Shown here piece after piece: positions 47,522 through 60,341 of a stretch of 64,000 nt of DNA. The stretch covers positions 58,543,869 to 58,607,868 of the forward strand of contig NC_046683.1 of assembly GCF_009870125.1 (NCBI RefSeq), given 5' to 3'. Every line of letters starts with the position of its first letter. Within the stretch, counting starts at the first letter, position 1. A program made the position numbers and the translations under genes. The notes under the pieces were generated by a model that was not told where the DNA came from, did no database searches, and saw only the letters and a list, made by a program, of their open reading frames with translations. Source of the stretch: Drosophila pseudoobscura. Lineage: Eukaryota > Arthropoda > Insecta > Diptera > Drosophilidae.

Positions 47522-47529
47522 TATTTATA
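47522..47529 (-). promoter_or_regulatory. TATA box of YLPP gene 1
   Basis: TATAAATA on the minus strand, 106 bp before the ATG. The start site would fall near 47498. The leader then runs through GCAGACAGCAATACGAGCAG-like sequence to AATCAAAATG. Confidence 0.65.
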
Positions 47530-47635
47530 CAAAAAATTAGCAACAAATCGAGTTCGAAGCGAACCCACATTAACACTCATTATTTTTGGGCGTCTTGGCC
47601 TAAGCTTCTTCAAACCCGTTTGATGGCTCGAATGT

Positions 47636-47700
47636 TGGATGGTTTCATGGTTCGTTCGATGGTTCGTTCGATGGTTTGATGGTTCGATGGTTCGTTTGAT
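47636..47700. repeat. GATGGTTCGTTC minisatellite
   Basis: Imperfect tandem copies of a 8-12 bp unit just upstream of the YLPP gene 1 promoter. A similar TGGTTCGTTTC array lies at 33890-33945. Confidence 0.75.
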
Positions 47701-50700
47701 GCGGGGAGGCTTAGGTCATGGCAATGGTCATTGATCGTTGGAGATCGGATCCGCGATGCGATGTGATCCAATCCGATTGTTTGCCCATTTGCTCCGCACT
47801 ATTTGATTGCGCGAAGAATCTGTCAATATTTTCTTTAAAGATTTACCTCTAGACATGTCCACCTTCCGCCATTCTACAAATACTCTCAGATTTACACTTT
47901 TTTTTGTCTGTTTGTTGGGTATTTATTTTAGTTTTATTTTCAGAAACATTTTTGGGGGCCATCCGCATTGTGCGGCTGTGGTTTCAATGTCAGAGATGTA
48001 AGAGACGGAGGAGCGGAGTCAATGTCAAGTGTTACACCGAATGCAAGATGACGGGGCACAACGGTGTAAAACGATCAGAACTGTGCCACGGATTGGGTCA
48101 CGGTATCGATTCGAGACTCGTAATTGTTGCTGCATCATCATACAGCAATTAAAGAGCTCTTATCACACATTTACGGCCCACAAGAGCAGCGCTCTTAAAG
48201 CGGCCCAAAAAATGAAACTGAAAACGAGACTTCCTCAAATCGAAATTATAATGAAAATTAAACTGCACAAAAGAAAAGAGAGAAAGAAAGCGAAAACGAA
48301 CACGAAAGAGAAGAGGAATGATGGAAAAGATTAAACGAAACGAAAAATGGAAGGAATACATACATACATATATATTCAATCAAATGCCATAAACCAAGTT
48401 AAGCTGCCACAAATCCATTTTGCCAATAAAAATATTAGTCTACAGTTGAAAAATAAAAGAAAAAGAAGCTTTTTGTCCAAGGAAACGAAGCTTTGAATAC
48501 CCTGGAAAAAAGCCAATGAGAATGGGAAAGGTATTAACATAAAAACGCATAGAGTATCCCTCCATGGAATACAGATATACAGAATAGATAGGGAATGCCT
48601 CCTAAATAGTCTGGGTGGTTTGTTTCGATGGTGTAGGTGTTTCCCTCTATCGTTTTGATGCGGTTTCCCGGTTTGCAAACCAAAGTTTAACGTTTTTATT
48701 AAGCTTTCGCCAGAATGCCAGACAAACAGTGGGGAAATTGATCTATTTTTTTACATTTTATCCTCTAGAGCGTACGTACATGAAGCCGCTCCTCCGCCAT
48801 TTCGATTCCGAGTAATTTTTCTTCTTTTTTGTGCAGCAGAGGTATACGCATGCCGCGGATTAGTAGAAATTGAAAAACTTCGCCACAATGAAAGCCCCTC
48901 CATCCTCCCCCAGCCCATTGGGGTGGAACAGTGCCATCAGTGGATAGGATACCTGATGGATTTGCCACTGCTGTCCAGTCACTCTTTTTACCCTGCCGTC
49001 GTTCCCTAAACCTAAAAATGTAGTTAGGAATTTTAACCAAAACGGCTTCAACATGGTTCAATACCTCTCACGGTCTGTTTGAGGATCTATTCCACCAAAT
49101 GGAATCGAGTTCTGGGGAAGTTTCATCTTTTAATACTCTTCCAACTGAATCGGAACCCAATTTGACCTATTCCGATTGAAAAATAATAGCCTCTCCAATG
49201 TTACCAGTCAAACATCTGATAACAAATCATTATACCCTCTGAAAGGCTGTACAAATTGGTGGAAAAAAGAAAAAAAAACCTGAAATTTAGGCATCTCTCC
49301 ATGCAGGCTGCAGTTTCAGGGGGGAATTTCTATAGGGTGTAGCCATTGATGGGATGGTGTAACCAGCGTAGGCGAATATTTGTTCAATTGGCTGCCACTT
49401 GGGGCATTTTGCAGTACCAACAAGAGCACCGAGCACCGCAACAGCAGTACCAAAAACCAAGGAAAAATACAAGCACACACATCGGAAAAAAAAAGAGAAT
49501 GTATTGTGGAAAAACCAAGAGTGAAAAACTATTCAAATTCAGCTAATGGACCACCAATCGAACAGCAACGAGAACATGGGAAAACATGGACGAGAGGGGA
49601 GAGGGGAGAGGAGATCATTTCACCTGAAGAGAGTTGTGTTTTTTAAGAGGCTTACTCGAACGAAGATTTTTTGAAAGTGCTATTCGAATATTAGAGTTTA
49701 TTTGAGCTTGAATTTCTATTTGAATGCAGTTTTTAAGCCAAAGAAATCTTTGCTTTCCACTTATTGAAGACAGAAATCCAATCCCTATCCCAGCAGATGG
49801 GAGGCGTCTTTGATTGATGTTTGCTCCTCTTGCTGTCGATTGGGATGGGGTGTCATTTGCATGCAAAACTTGATAAACTACACATCGCAGAGGGAAACTC
49901 TAGGGCAAAGCTGTGCCATGCCCTGCCATGCCATGAAATATGCAACAGATGCAACAGGAAAAGTGATACTGTATACTGTCTAGTGGAGATGCGGCAGATG
50001 GCAAACAAATTAGAGGCAATGCCACGTGGAGCCTGTCAACTCTTAACACATTACGCTCCAATTACGAGACGAAGAAGCTCCTCCTACTCCTACTTCCACC
50101 AGGGCGGTCCTGCGAGAGGAAGAAGCTCCTACTTCTTCTTTCAGGGAGGTCCTGCGTGTGCGTGTGTGCTTTGAATATCACTTTCCGCATAATAAATTCA
50201 TTGAGTCATCGGTTTTTCGTTGCCCGTCGCCTTATGCCATGCACTTTGGCAGGATCGCAAAAAGGACTCAAGGAATCAGCCTCTCTGAAGGAAAATGCAA
50301 TGCATATTAAACAGGCAGGAGGCCAGAGAACTTCAGGAACTTCAGGATTTAAGAGCAGGCCGAAAGAAAAAAAAAGGTGTGAAAACCCACACACAAAAAA
50401 AAACATGCAAAGTTTAATTACAGTTTAAAGGTGCGGCTGCTGTCAAACCCTTCTCTCTGTCTCTCTCTCTCTATCTCTCTCTCCCTCTATCTCTTTCGAG
50501 TCTACACTGAGAGAAAGAGGCAACGGCAAAGGCTACAGATTAAAGCACAAAGAAATTTGAGATAAATGTATTTCTTTCTGGAACTCAATTAATTTGGAAT
50601 TCCTCAAGGGTTTTCCTTTCTCGTTTCCCTCGTCTCTCTTTTTTAACACGTTTTTTTTGTTTTTGCTTTTGCCTTATTTATTACATTTCATTTCGGTTTC

Positions 50701-50783
50701 GGGGTTTTACTGTTGATTTGCCTCAATTCTCTCTGGCTTTTCCCTGGGCTCTTTCTCCCTACCATTTTCCTCTTCTTTTTTTT

Positions 50784-50808
50784 GGGGGGGGGGGGGGGGG
50801 GGGGGGGG
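50784..50808. repeat. G25 homopolymer
   Basis: Twenty-five G after a short T run; the longest homopolymer in the window. Confidence 0.9.
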
Positions 50809-52376
50809 TTGGGCATTGGCACTGTCAAAGCGAATTTAATTGTCTCAATTACGCGCTAAATGTCGCCCAACTTCAGCAGAGCTTCCAACTTCAGACCCAA
50901 ATCAAGATGAGGTCAAGCGGGTTGAAGAACCCTTTCTCTACGGCAGCAAGAGAGAGAAAGAGAAAGTAGAGTGAGAGAGAGTCAAGCCGACGACAAGCGA
51001 ACTTCATTGAAGCAATTTTCACCTCCTTTCATTGGAGAAGGAAAGACGAGACGAGACGAGGCAGTAATCAAGTGACTTACTAAAAAGTTAACGCCATTTT
51101 GTGGCAACTTCAAAAAGTTTCCTTCAACCCGTTTTGCCCTAAAGGGATCTCTCTCACTCCCTCTCTCTCTCTCTTTCTCACCATCTCCATCCAGTTGAAT
51201 GCACTTTTGTGCCGCCTTCATTAGCGAAGTCCTCGCGCACAGAAAACGCCCAAAGGCTATACCGACCAAGGAGCATAGCATTGAGCGGCGTTTTATCATC
51301 AGATACGACGACACCCTGTACAGGGCCAAGACTTTTCTTGCTACGGAAATTCGTGGGAATTCTTTGGTGAATTAACTTTCATAAGAATCATTTTGAATTT
51401 AAGTAGAAAATGATTCAATTTCATTAAGCCAAAAACATTGGTTAAGCTTCTGGGAGGGGAATCAGAAAGAGGAATCTGTATCAATGTTTAATATATACGT
51501 AATTATATTACACAATAAATATGTTGCTGAACATTTAAATATAGAAGTATATCTTGGCGAACATGTTCTCCCGGACAGGGAGACACCCTGCTTTTGGCGG
51601 CAGCAATATCTTATCAAAATAGATGACACCTTCTGTGTCCCATGTCCCACGCCCCACACACAGACACAGACACGACTTCGCATTAGACACACACTTACTG
51701 GCGTGTAATGCGGCGTATACGTAATTTGCTTAAGAGGTAATTAAAAAACAACACACGTCCTTCTTCCCCGTCCCCTCACACACACACCTGCAGTGCAGTC
51801 AAAAATTTCCATAATTTCACACTTAGCTGAACATCATTTTCGTGGGGGAATCTCCACGTGTGTCCCGTGTGACAACCTCTAATCAAAGAATTTTGGGGGG
51901 CACACTCCAAAGAGCTCTAAAAGGAATCTTTTATCCGGTTATGATATAAAGATAGAGGAACATTTGGATGCCTTGTAAGCGAATTCTGAAACAAAATTCC
52001 TCTGATCTCAGTCACTCTTTTCAACCAGCTTCAAAATAGTGTTTGATAGTTTTTGATATTTTAAAGTTCGGTTCTCCTTGTGTGCCCAAATCCTTCGAAA
52101 AGCTGTACAACCCCCGACGAACAAAAGCACATCGAAAGAGTGATGGCATGACATGTCACCAACAAATTCTATTGCGCAAATATAGGAAATTGCACAAATA
52201 TTGAACGGAAATATCCTGCGGCTTTGGGTTACTACGGCTCCTGTCTATTGACGCACGGGAAATTTTCATTTTCATTTCCCAGGGACCCCAGAAGGAGTTG
52301 CTTCTGTGGCTGCGCTCGTATATGTGTGTGTGTGTTTGTTGTGGCATAATGAGTGGCAAGTGGAAAACTTTAATAC

Positions 52377-52511
52377 CTCGGGATTGTCAGCTTTGAGATG
52401 GTAGTGGAGAGGCACGAGGAGCGAGGCGGTGTCACGTGTGTGTCCCTTGGCCGCAGGATTTTCACAGCTTTGTGAGGAGGCCGCAATAATGTCCTTGTCC
52501 TGGCTATCCAT
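52377..52511 (-). CDS. Candidate first coding exon, probably distal N-terminus of Ac78C
   Basis: ATG at 52511 (acATGG context) opens 45 codons with strong coding-like third positions (MDSQDKDII...HLKADNPE), ending at GAG|GTATTA in phase 0. The exon at 38311-38378 begins in phase 0 and itself joins Ac78C exon 30313-30550, so the three give a continuous frame with 73 extra residues. The donor is only fair and no TATA box is seen. It could alternatively start another minus-strand gene, but I find no other exons for one. Assignment is inference. Confidence 0.5.
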
Positions 52512-55500
52512 GTATGCTGTGAGTGTTTGAGGGATTCTCTGCGTGTCCGTGTGAGTCCGTTTGTGTGTGTTAACCCATTTCGCGGTTGACGTTTACAATT
52601 TTCCACCGAAACTAATTATATTAACCCGCTCCACACCGTCTGTCTGTCTGTCAGTCTGTTTGTCCGACGAGAGTGGCAATGCGATGATGATGACGAGGAT
52701 AATGCTCAACAGAATCTGTTTATGTAATGCATAGGAAAGTGGTCTTCAAATCGCACTCCATCCTGTCTCCCTTCGTTGTTTCCATATCGTTGTAGAACAA
52801 TACCGTTAATGATAATGGCAACTGGTGTGTAATTTCCAATTAGGCTCAATTTACAGCGTGCTTGGCCGCCAACGAAAGCGGAACGGAATGCGGCTACAAA
52901 TTGCTGGCTACAAGATAATCAAAATAACATTCTCTACTTTCCTTCAACCTCTCACGGCACACTCTCCTCCAACAAATGTTTAAAAATATCCTGGTCTATC
53001 AGAAGAGGACACCCTGAGAGATTGGGAAACACTTTATTCCATCAAATGTTACATCAAATGTTTGAGAGATGTTCACAAAGCAACAAAAATAGAAAAGTTA
53101 GGTAGATGAAAGAAAAAGAAAATGTGGACTTTAAGGAGAGTAAATGACTCGTAAATGATGGAACTCTTAAGAGAGTGAAAGACTGTAGGAAGAACTCGAT
53201 TGGAATGAGATAAAATGATAGAGAAAAAAAATTCGAATGAGATGGAAATGCGACTAAAATTTGACTTTAGTGAGACTTGAATGGAATTGGAATGAGAAAT
53301 GCATTAAACAAATATTAAATATGTCTATAATAGGAATCAAATACTACTGGAATGTGCATGGAATACATCTCTGAAATATATCAATTAAATGGTGGAAAAT
53401 AAACCTTAAGTACAAAGTGGAAATATCTTAAAATAATTATGACAGACAAAGCGGAAATATAATTGGGAAAAATAAGTGGAAAAGGTCTGGAAAAATACAA
53501 ACTCGTGCCCAAAATATTACTCAAAGAGAGTACCTTTACAAGTTTATAACGTGCCTCTAATGAATCCGCCACCTTACCCCTGCCTCCCATTCAAATCAAG
53601 GCAAAACTTTGAATGCGATATCGGATATTCCCTGTCAGTATTCCGTATTCCGTGTCCATCAGGTGAAATTGTCCGTAAGCTGTTGCCGCACACATACACC
53701 AGAAGTCAAGAGGCAGGATACACGAGAGATACACGGGGGTGGGACGCTGCCGACGACTAATTAAATCGACAACCTGATGGCAACAAATTTAATTGAAAGG
53801 AATCTGCCGCTTAACAATTTCAACAAACAAAAGAACACACAGCCAGGTCGTGTCAGTGTGGTGTCCATTCCTGTCTGCCACCCCCTCACTCAAATTGAAT
53901 CGCATTGTGCCCCACCACACACACTCAGACACTCAGGACAAAAGTCATTTAAGCGACACGCCAATTGTTGCTCTTCTCTCTCTCTCTCTCGCAATTATTT
54001 TATATTAAAAAGTAGAGAGAAACATTGTATTGTACAATAAAAAAGTGCAAAATGAAAAGCAAAACAAATGGGCGAATAATTAAAAGTAAATTGAAATTGA
54101 AATGCGTCGAAGGGAGGACACTGACACTGACACAGACACAGACACGACACCGCACGAGACTACTCCTCTCCCTTCGAGAATCCAAACGAGAACCAAATTA
54201 AAAATATATAAATCCAGACAGCTTATGGGGGTCGGGTCTCTGTGACTGACTCCATCCAACTCCATCCGATGTTCACCTGTCCGACGTCTAATTGAAGCCG
54301 AATCATTATCCTGGCTGGAGTCCACGGTTCATGTTTCATGCTGACTGTTGAATGTTAAATGTTCCATTGAACCCGCGTCGCGTTCCAGGGAATGGAGCTG
54401 CATTTGTATTTTTTTCAAGGCTTAATTTGTTAATTTTTTAAGTGAAATGTGAAAATGTGGAACTCCCAGAGTAGTACTCTAGAGATGGCGATGTGAGGCG
54501 TGAAAGCGAGCGGATTAGTAGATGATTCCCAGGTGCAAATCTCTTACGTGTCACGCTGGCATCCTATACCAACAGTTTTTTCGTGGGGTTTCTGATTCTG
54601 ATGCGGATTCGGTTTCGGGCAAACAAACAGATCGACAAACAGACCTGCGGGAGGGCAAGGCAAACAAAATCAAATTGTTGCTGTTTGTTGACCTACGAAG
54701 TTCCAGTTCCTCCCTCCCTCCGTCCGTTCCGTTCCCACTTTATTCTTATTTGTTTTCATTTTCGTTTTCATTTCTTGGCAAACGCGAAGAAACGCTGCTT
54801 TCGTTCGCACAGATGTGTCTGTCTGGGGAAATTAACAAAGCCGCAGGTGTAGGTGAGCTGCCCCTGAACCCTGCCACTGCCCGTGCCCGTAATGAAATAT
54901 GAATGGGAGGGGGGGGCGTGTCCTTCTCCTTGAACACTCGAACAGCAGCATTAAACGTCAAATGTCAGCATAAACGTCAGGACTCTCAAGGGTTGAGCAC
55001 CAAGCATACGCAACGCTGAGCAGAGAAACAATAAATTCTCGTTTCCTCTACCCCTTCCTTTTTTCTGTTCTGCCAGCACTCAGTTAATTATCGCGAACCA
55101 CTGCATCGCTAATTGGAGTGTAACCTTCCAGGAAAGAGAGCCACCAGCCACGAGGCTGCTTTATTTTTTATTTTTGGCATTTCTGTTTACATTTAGCTAA
55201 ATCCCCAGAAGGGCATGTGATATTCTTTGCCACAAAAAAAATTCCTTTAGTGTCGCTTTATAATTGCTTACGCTTTGATTTCGATTTTCTCAACGTTTCT
55301 CTGTCCCTGCACTTCAGGTGCCTGTCTGTCTGTTCGTTTCATGTCTGGATTTTTCCCAACACGCCATTTCTGGCTACATAAATTTAAATTGAATTTTAAA
55401 TATTAACAAGCCAAGAACAACTTAAACGAGAAAGAAAGAAAGAAAGGAAATCGCTGCAGCGGTAGTGTGCCGGGACTCCGGATACTCTCACGGGTCGTTC

Positions 55501-58500
55501 CTTATGCGGAATATGCTGAAATCCACTCAAAACAATCATACCCCTTCATATGGCAAGGGCAGAGGGTAGTACAAGGACCGACTGTCGTCTGTGTCTGCCT
55601 AATAAATGCGTTTGCTGCCATCGATTTTTGGCTCGTTTGCCACACATTTTCGTCTCGAGTTTATAAATATTTATGCGTAGCATTTTGGGGGCTTGCTTAA
55701 CTCATGATTTTGGTCTGGTCTGGTTTCTCAGATAATGGACGAAATGGTCGCGTGGGGGGCGGAAGGGAAAACTATAAGTTAATGCGAAGGGAAATGCATA
55801 ATGGATGCAGGATGAATGATGGATGAGGAGCGGGCTGGGATGGGATGGGATGGTCAAGCCATCATATTTATGACAGAATGTTGACAGAGCAATGAACAAA
55901 TATCAATTTATGGAAATAGGCGCTCGCTCACCTGGTGCTTCTGGTTCCAAGGGACAAATCGAAGTCCCATGTGACATCACATACATATGTAATCCTTATT
56001 TGTATCATCGCTGAAGCCTCGATTTTCCATTCTCTATTTGTGACGTCACATGCGTATGCATGTGCATGTGCTTGTGCATATGCATGCATACATATGCAAA
56101 AGCCGGTTCTAAGCTGCTGTCTCAGCCGCGGCTGCAAAGAAAAAAAAGAAAATCATCATTTGTCTACATAATAGGGTTTAGATAAAGTTAGATTATATAA
56201 ACCCAAACACGAACAGTGATTGTTTCACATTTTACCGTACTTATAAAATCATTTACACGCTTTCGAGCCAAATCTGCGACACTTTTTTCGGCTGCTCGCT
56301 TTGTTGTTGTTGCTGCCAAATGCTGTTATCGATCACTGCTTCATTCGAATGAACTGCTTCAAGAGGTTCTTTGAACTCAGTGGCAAGTGGTTCATTAAAT
56401 CAAACTGAACTGAATGATCGATTGCTGCGATCGAAAATTTGAATTTGAATTTAAATTTGAAATCAATCCCATTCAGGTACGCTTCTCTGCTCTCTGTTCT
56501 CTGATTAGCTCTGCTTTTAGGGGGCGAGGCGGCTTATCCGCACCCAATTACCAGCGGAAGCTCATCAATTTTTCAAGAACTCGTGACAGCCCAAAGCGAC
56601 TTTTGCTCACATTATCTATCCCACTGTCGGTATGTTGTCAGCAGAACAGCAGTACAGCAGCAATAACAAGACACATGTAGCGGTGACTTAATTACCAGCC
56701 GCAAGCTGTTGCCATTAACAACAACTTTTGGGAATGGGTATGGGGATGAGGTCGATAAGCAGCTTTAGGCTTAGGAGTGGCAAAGGAAGTGGATGTGGTG
56801 CTACAGAAACTCGTTTCAATTATGTTGTCAAAAGCCAAAACCAAACGACTGGCTGACTGCAATTTATAGTCCAATTAATTGAAGCCACATAACCGCAAAT
56901 GCAGAATTAAATGATTACAAATCCAATGCTGGCTTGCCCTTGTCCTGTCGTACCACAGATGAACCTGATATCCTGATGTCCCGATGGTTGAGTGAGTGGC
57001 AGCGTGCAGGCAAGTTTGTTTCCAAAAAAGGATTTCCATGTCGAGATTTGTCGAGAGGAGAGTACGACTGGCAGCAGCTGCCAGGAACAGAAAGAAAGTA
57101 ATTTAAATTTGTAAATCGATATGGTTGACGGCGCAGGGAACCGAACCCTTTTTATCTCTTTTTTTTGGCACCCATTTGAAAATTTATAAATATTTTAACT
57201 TAATAAATGCGACGCCAGCGGCTGTCTACTCCCGCTCTAGGAGCCCTCAGCAGCTCCTGAAAAGAGCAAATGCCCAACATTTGCATAAACTAAAGGGGAA
57301 ACTTCCACGCCCCTCCCATCCCCTCCACGTAGCCTCTCAAGTGTTCTCTATTGTGGCTCCGGCTCCGGTTTGGGCTTCGGCTCGGGCTATGGCTCGGGCT
57401 GTGGCTGTCCTTTTCGTGAGCCTTGGCAAACATTCTCAAGTTGGCTGTCGAGTGAGCCGCGGGCGCTTTTCGCTTTACGCCTTCCACCTTTGCTCTCCTC
57501 ATTGTCGAAAGGAAAGAGTTTTCCCAGCAATGCTCTGCACTACCCGGTTTTCCAGGTTAACTTTACAGCAGCTTTAACGGCTAATGGCCGCTGAGCCCCG
57601 TCTGAGCAGGCTTTAAGCTGTTGCCCTGGCCAGGACCATTGCCGGGCCTTTCCTCCTCCTCCATTTGGTGGCGGCTCTCGTTTCATTGACCCAAAATGCA
57701 AATTGACTGTGAAACAAATGTAGAAGTTCTTTGGTTTGGTTTGGTTTTGTTTGGGATGATCTGTATCCCACAGATACCACCACCGAAAAATAGACATAGA
57801 AAACTTTTACATTCGCATAAAAAAAAACGAAATCGGAAATCAGGAGTCAAGCACCAGGAACAAAAACTCAATGAAGCTGCCACAATTTATGGCTCAACAT
57901 ATCCTATGTGGCATATGGCTGTACTTTTCGCTATAAATTATTCTCAGCACAGAGAAGCAGAAGCAGAAGGACTACTCCTCGCCGCCTCGCACTCATAAAA
58001 TATTATACATGAGTGGCTTTTATGCAAAGAAGCTGTATGGCAAATGGAGACACACCCCGCACAGCAGCCCTTAAAATTTGTTAGAACATGGCCGAGAGGC
58101 GAGAGCCGAGCGTCAAGAGAAAGCAACAAGTTAGGGCCAAGTTAAGAAAAAGAAATATTGTGCGGCGGCAAAACTTTAAGAGCAAACGGAAATTGTTGGC
58201 CGCCCTTTTCGGTCGAGACAACCAGACAACCAGGGAATGATTTATCTTCTGCGTTAGTGGGTGAGGAAGGGAGGGATAATCATAGCCATAACCATAACCA
58301 TAACCATACCCCCTCCATTCCATTGGAGCTCGCATTCATTAACAATTCATTAAATGCCACCAGCAAAAAATAAACTCCACCTAATCGCGGAAATTTATCC
58401 TCGAAAGTGAGGGTGGTCCCTCCATTCGATAAAGACATTTGATAAAGCAAGGAAAGAAACCAGAAATAGGCCAGAGAACAAATAAACAAAGTCGGAAAGA

Positions 58501-59314
58501 GGATTGCTTATACAAAAACATTTTAGAGCATGTGCAGAATCTTATATTCAACTTGAACAGAGTATTTCGCAGGTCCCCTTGTGATTTTTTCGAGCATTAC
58601 AGCAAAGCCGCAGACTCGTATGTACAGCATGTAAAAAGTGTAAACATTAAATATGCACAATTATAATTATGACTATTTAATGGGGCGACGCGACGCAGCG
58701 TTTGTTTAACCAAAAGGCAAACAAATTGGGGAAAATTGGGGTGGGAAATGGGCAAAAACACAATCAATAAGTAATTTCCGCAACAAGTTCTGATGACAAT
58801 TTCATTGGCTCTGACACGTGTGACAGGCTGGAAAACACTCGTAAATATTGTAATTATTCATAAATATCAAATGAAGCTGCTCTGCAGATAGATAAATTAG
58901 CCGTATGTATTTATAGAAATACTCGTATCGAAGCAAAACAGAGCCTTATAGAGCGCTCTCTTCAAGTAGAGGCCTACCAGAAACTCTTCCGCCAATTGAC
59001 ACCTCAGAAAAAATAAACAAACAAAAAACCAAATAGAAATAAATACATAGACGTAGAAATAGAAATAAAAGAAAGAAAGGTCAAGCCTCAGAGCGAGGGC
59101 CAAGAGATGAGAGCCATGCCACTTGACATTGTCCAAAAGCGAAACTGAAGCAAGAAAAGACCCAGAGCTCCGTCGCCGACTCTGGCTCTGGCTCTGCCTC
59201 TGCCTCTCGAAAGCCCACTCCACAGAAGAGGTTTCGTTTCGTCTTTGGCTTTTTTTCGTTTTGTTTCTCTAATTATGAGACTGGGGCTGGTGCTGGGTTC
59301 CAAAGATTTTTGGC
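52512..59314. other. Intergenic region before YLPP gene 2
   Basis: 6.8 kb without a supported gene. It contains CTGT repeats (52640-52652), CA/GA tracts, a perfect TGACGTCA (56041-56048) followed by alternating purine-pyrimidine runs, a CCATAA repeat (58283-58308) and A/T-rich sequence. The longer ORFs here (57125-57577 plus; 57540-57797 minus) show no domain or codon bias. Confidence 0.55.
56041..56048. promoter_or_regulatory. Consensus CRE-like palindrome TGACGTCA
   Basis: A perfect 8-bp CREB/ATF-type site, followed at once by two alternating purine-pyrimidine runs (56047-56071 and 56073-56098). It lies 3.5 kb upstream of the candidate distal Ac78C exon on that gene's strand and 3.4 kb upstream of YLPP gene 2. 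Site seen; function inferred. Confidence 0.35.
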
Positions 59315-59320
59315 TATAAA
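59315..59320 (+). promoter_or_regulatory. TATA box of YLPP gene 2
   Basis: TATAAA 104 bp before the ATG, almost the same spacing as in YLPP gene 1. The start site would lie near 59345. Confidence 0.7.
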
Positions 59321-59418
59321 TTGAGCAACTGGCAAGCAGAAAGGCATCAATCCGCTCAGGCAACAGCAGCACTTGCAGCACGCAATCAGCAAATTTCTGA
59401 AAAACCAAATCTTGAAAA

Positions 59419-60263
59419 ATGGTGAGCTAAAAACTGGACCTGCAGGATTAGGATTATCTCCTGAACATCGGCACGGGTCTCCTGAATCTCCTCTCGTTTC
59501 TTTCGAACAGAAAATCTTCTCGCTCGGTAGTGTCCTCGCCCTCTCGGCTGTGGCTAGTGCGGCTCTGGCTGCCCCTCAACTGGAGTCTCGTCTGCGTCGG
59601 GATGTCTCTGAGCTGGTGGATCCTGCAGGAGCAGCACCCGTGGAGTATCTGCCACCAGGCATCACCGAGGCTGCTCTGCTGGAGGATGTAGTCGAAGCTG
59701 AAGCTGATCCCCAAGGCACTGCCCTAGGCGGCGAGGGCTACGAGTACCGCACTGTGCGCCGCCTGAAGCTCCGTCATCGCAACCGTCGTGACGTCTCCCA
59801 CTTGCAGGTGGCTCCTGCTCGTCAGTATCTGCCTCCCAGCCAGGCCTATCTGCCACCAGCTCCTGCTGCTCCTGCTGCTCCTGTTGCAGCACCTATCGAT
59901 GACACCGAGGAGGTGGTCTCTGCCGCCGAGCCGAAGCTGGCGCTTGCCCGCGAGTATCTGCCGCCCGTGGAGGTGAGCACTGAGGCAGCACCCCAGGAGG
60001 AGACCACCCCCCTGCCGGAGGAGCCCGAGGCCGATGTTCGTGTGGTGGATGTCCCAACCAATGGAGCCGGGCAGCTGCTCGACGATGGCTACCACTACCA
60101 GCAGCCCGTGGAGATGCCCGCAGAGCTGCGCGAGGCGGCCCGGGAGTATCTGCCACCTCTCGAGGATGAGGCTGTAGTCGTAGAGGGTCCTGCCGATGGC
60201 CAGAGTGCGGTCCTGACCAACGATGGCTACCAGTACCGGGCCGTCAGGCGTTACAGATTTTAA
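59419..60263 (+). CDS. Secreted YLPP-repeat protein (cuticle/matrix-like), gene 2
   Basis: Same structure as gene 1: exon 1 is only the ATG (59419-59421, ATG|GTGAGC), an 89-bp intron, then exon 59511-60263. The protein is 251 aa. A signal peptide (IFSLGSVLALSAVASAALA) is followed by LRRDVSEL. Repeats include EYLPPG, QYLPPSQAYLPP, EYLPPVE and EYLPPLED, with GYEYRTVRRLKL, DDGYHYQ and a C-terminal GYQYRAVRRYRF. Pro/Ala-rich spacers separate them. It is clearly a paralogue of gene 1 and probably extracellular or cuticular. An ORF reading in from 59373 upstream of the ATG is not used, because the splice gives a proper signal peptide. High-GC third positions support coding; ORFs on the minus strand here are shadows. 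Confidence 0.9.
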
Positions 60264-60335
60264 ATATTTCATTTTTTTGCCGATTTACATTCACTTTTCT
60301 TGTTTTTTTTTTTAATTTTTTTTTGTTGATTTTTA

Positions 60336-60341
60336 AATAAA
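60336..60341 (+). promoter_or_regulatory. Poly(A) signal of YLPP gene 2
   Basis: AATAAA 73 nt after the stop codon, behind a T-rich stretch (60298-60324). Confidence 0.7.

Larger units (their letters stand above)
47530..52376. other. Noncoding region upstream of YLPP gene 1
   Basis: No gene recognised. Contents: GATGGTTCGTTC-type minisatellite (47636-47700), TACCCTCTG elements (48498, 49231), a local imperfect duplication of about 40 bp (50071-50114 and 50119-50155), CT-rich tract (50448-50490), G25 run (50784-50808) and an exact ATTACGTATACGCCG motif on the minus strand (51711-51725). It would be Ac78C intron if the distal exon is confirmed. Confidence 0.55.

Noticed and set aside
57125..57577. 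Plus-strand ORF of 150 codons
   Set aside because: Low-quality composition, no domain, no promoter or splice support.
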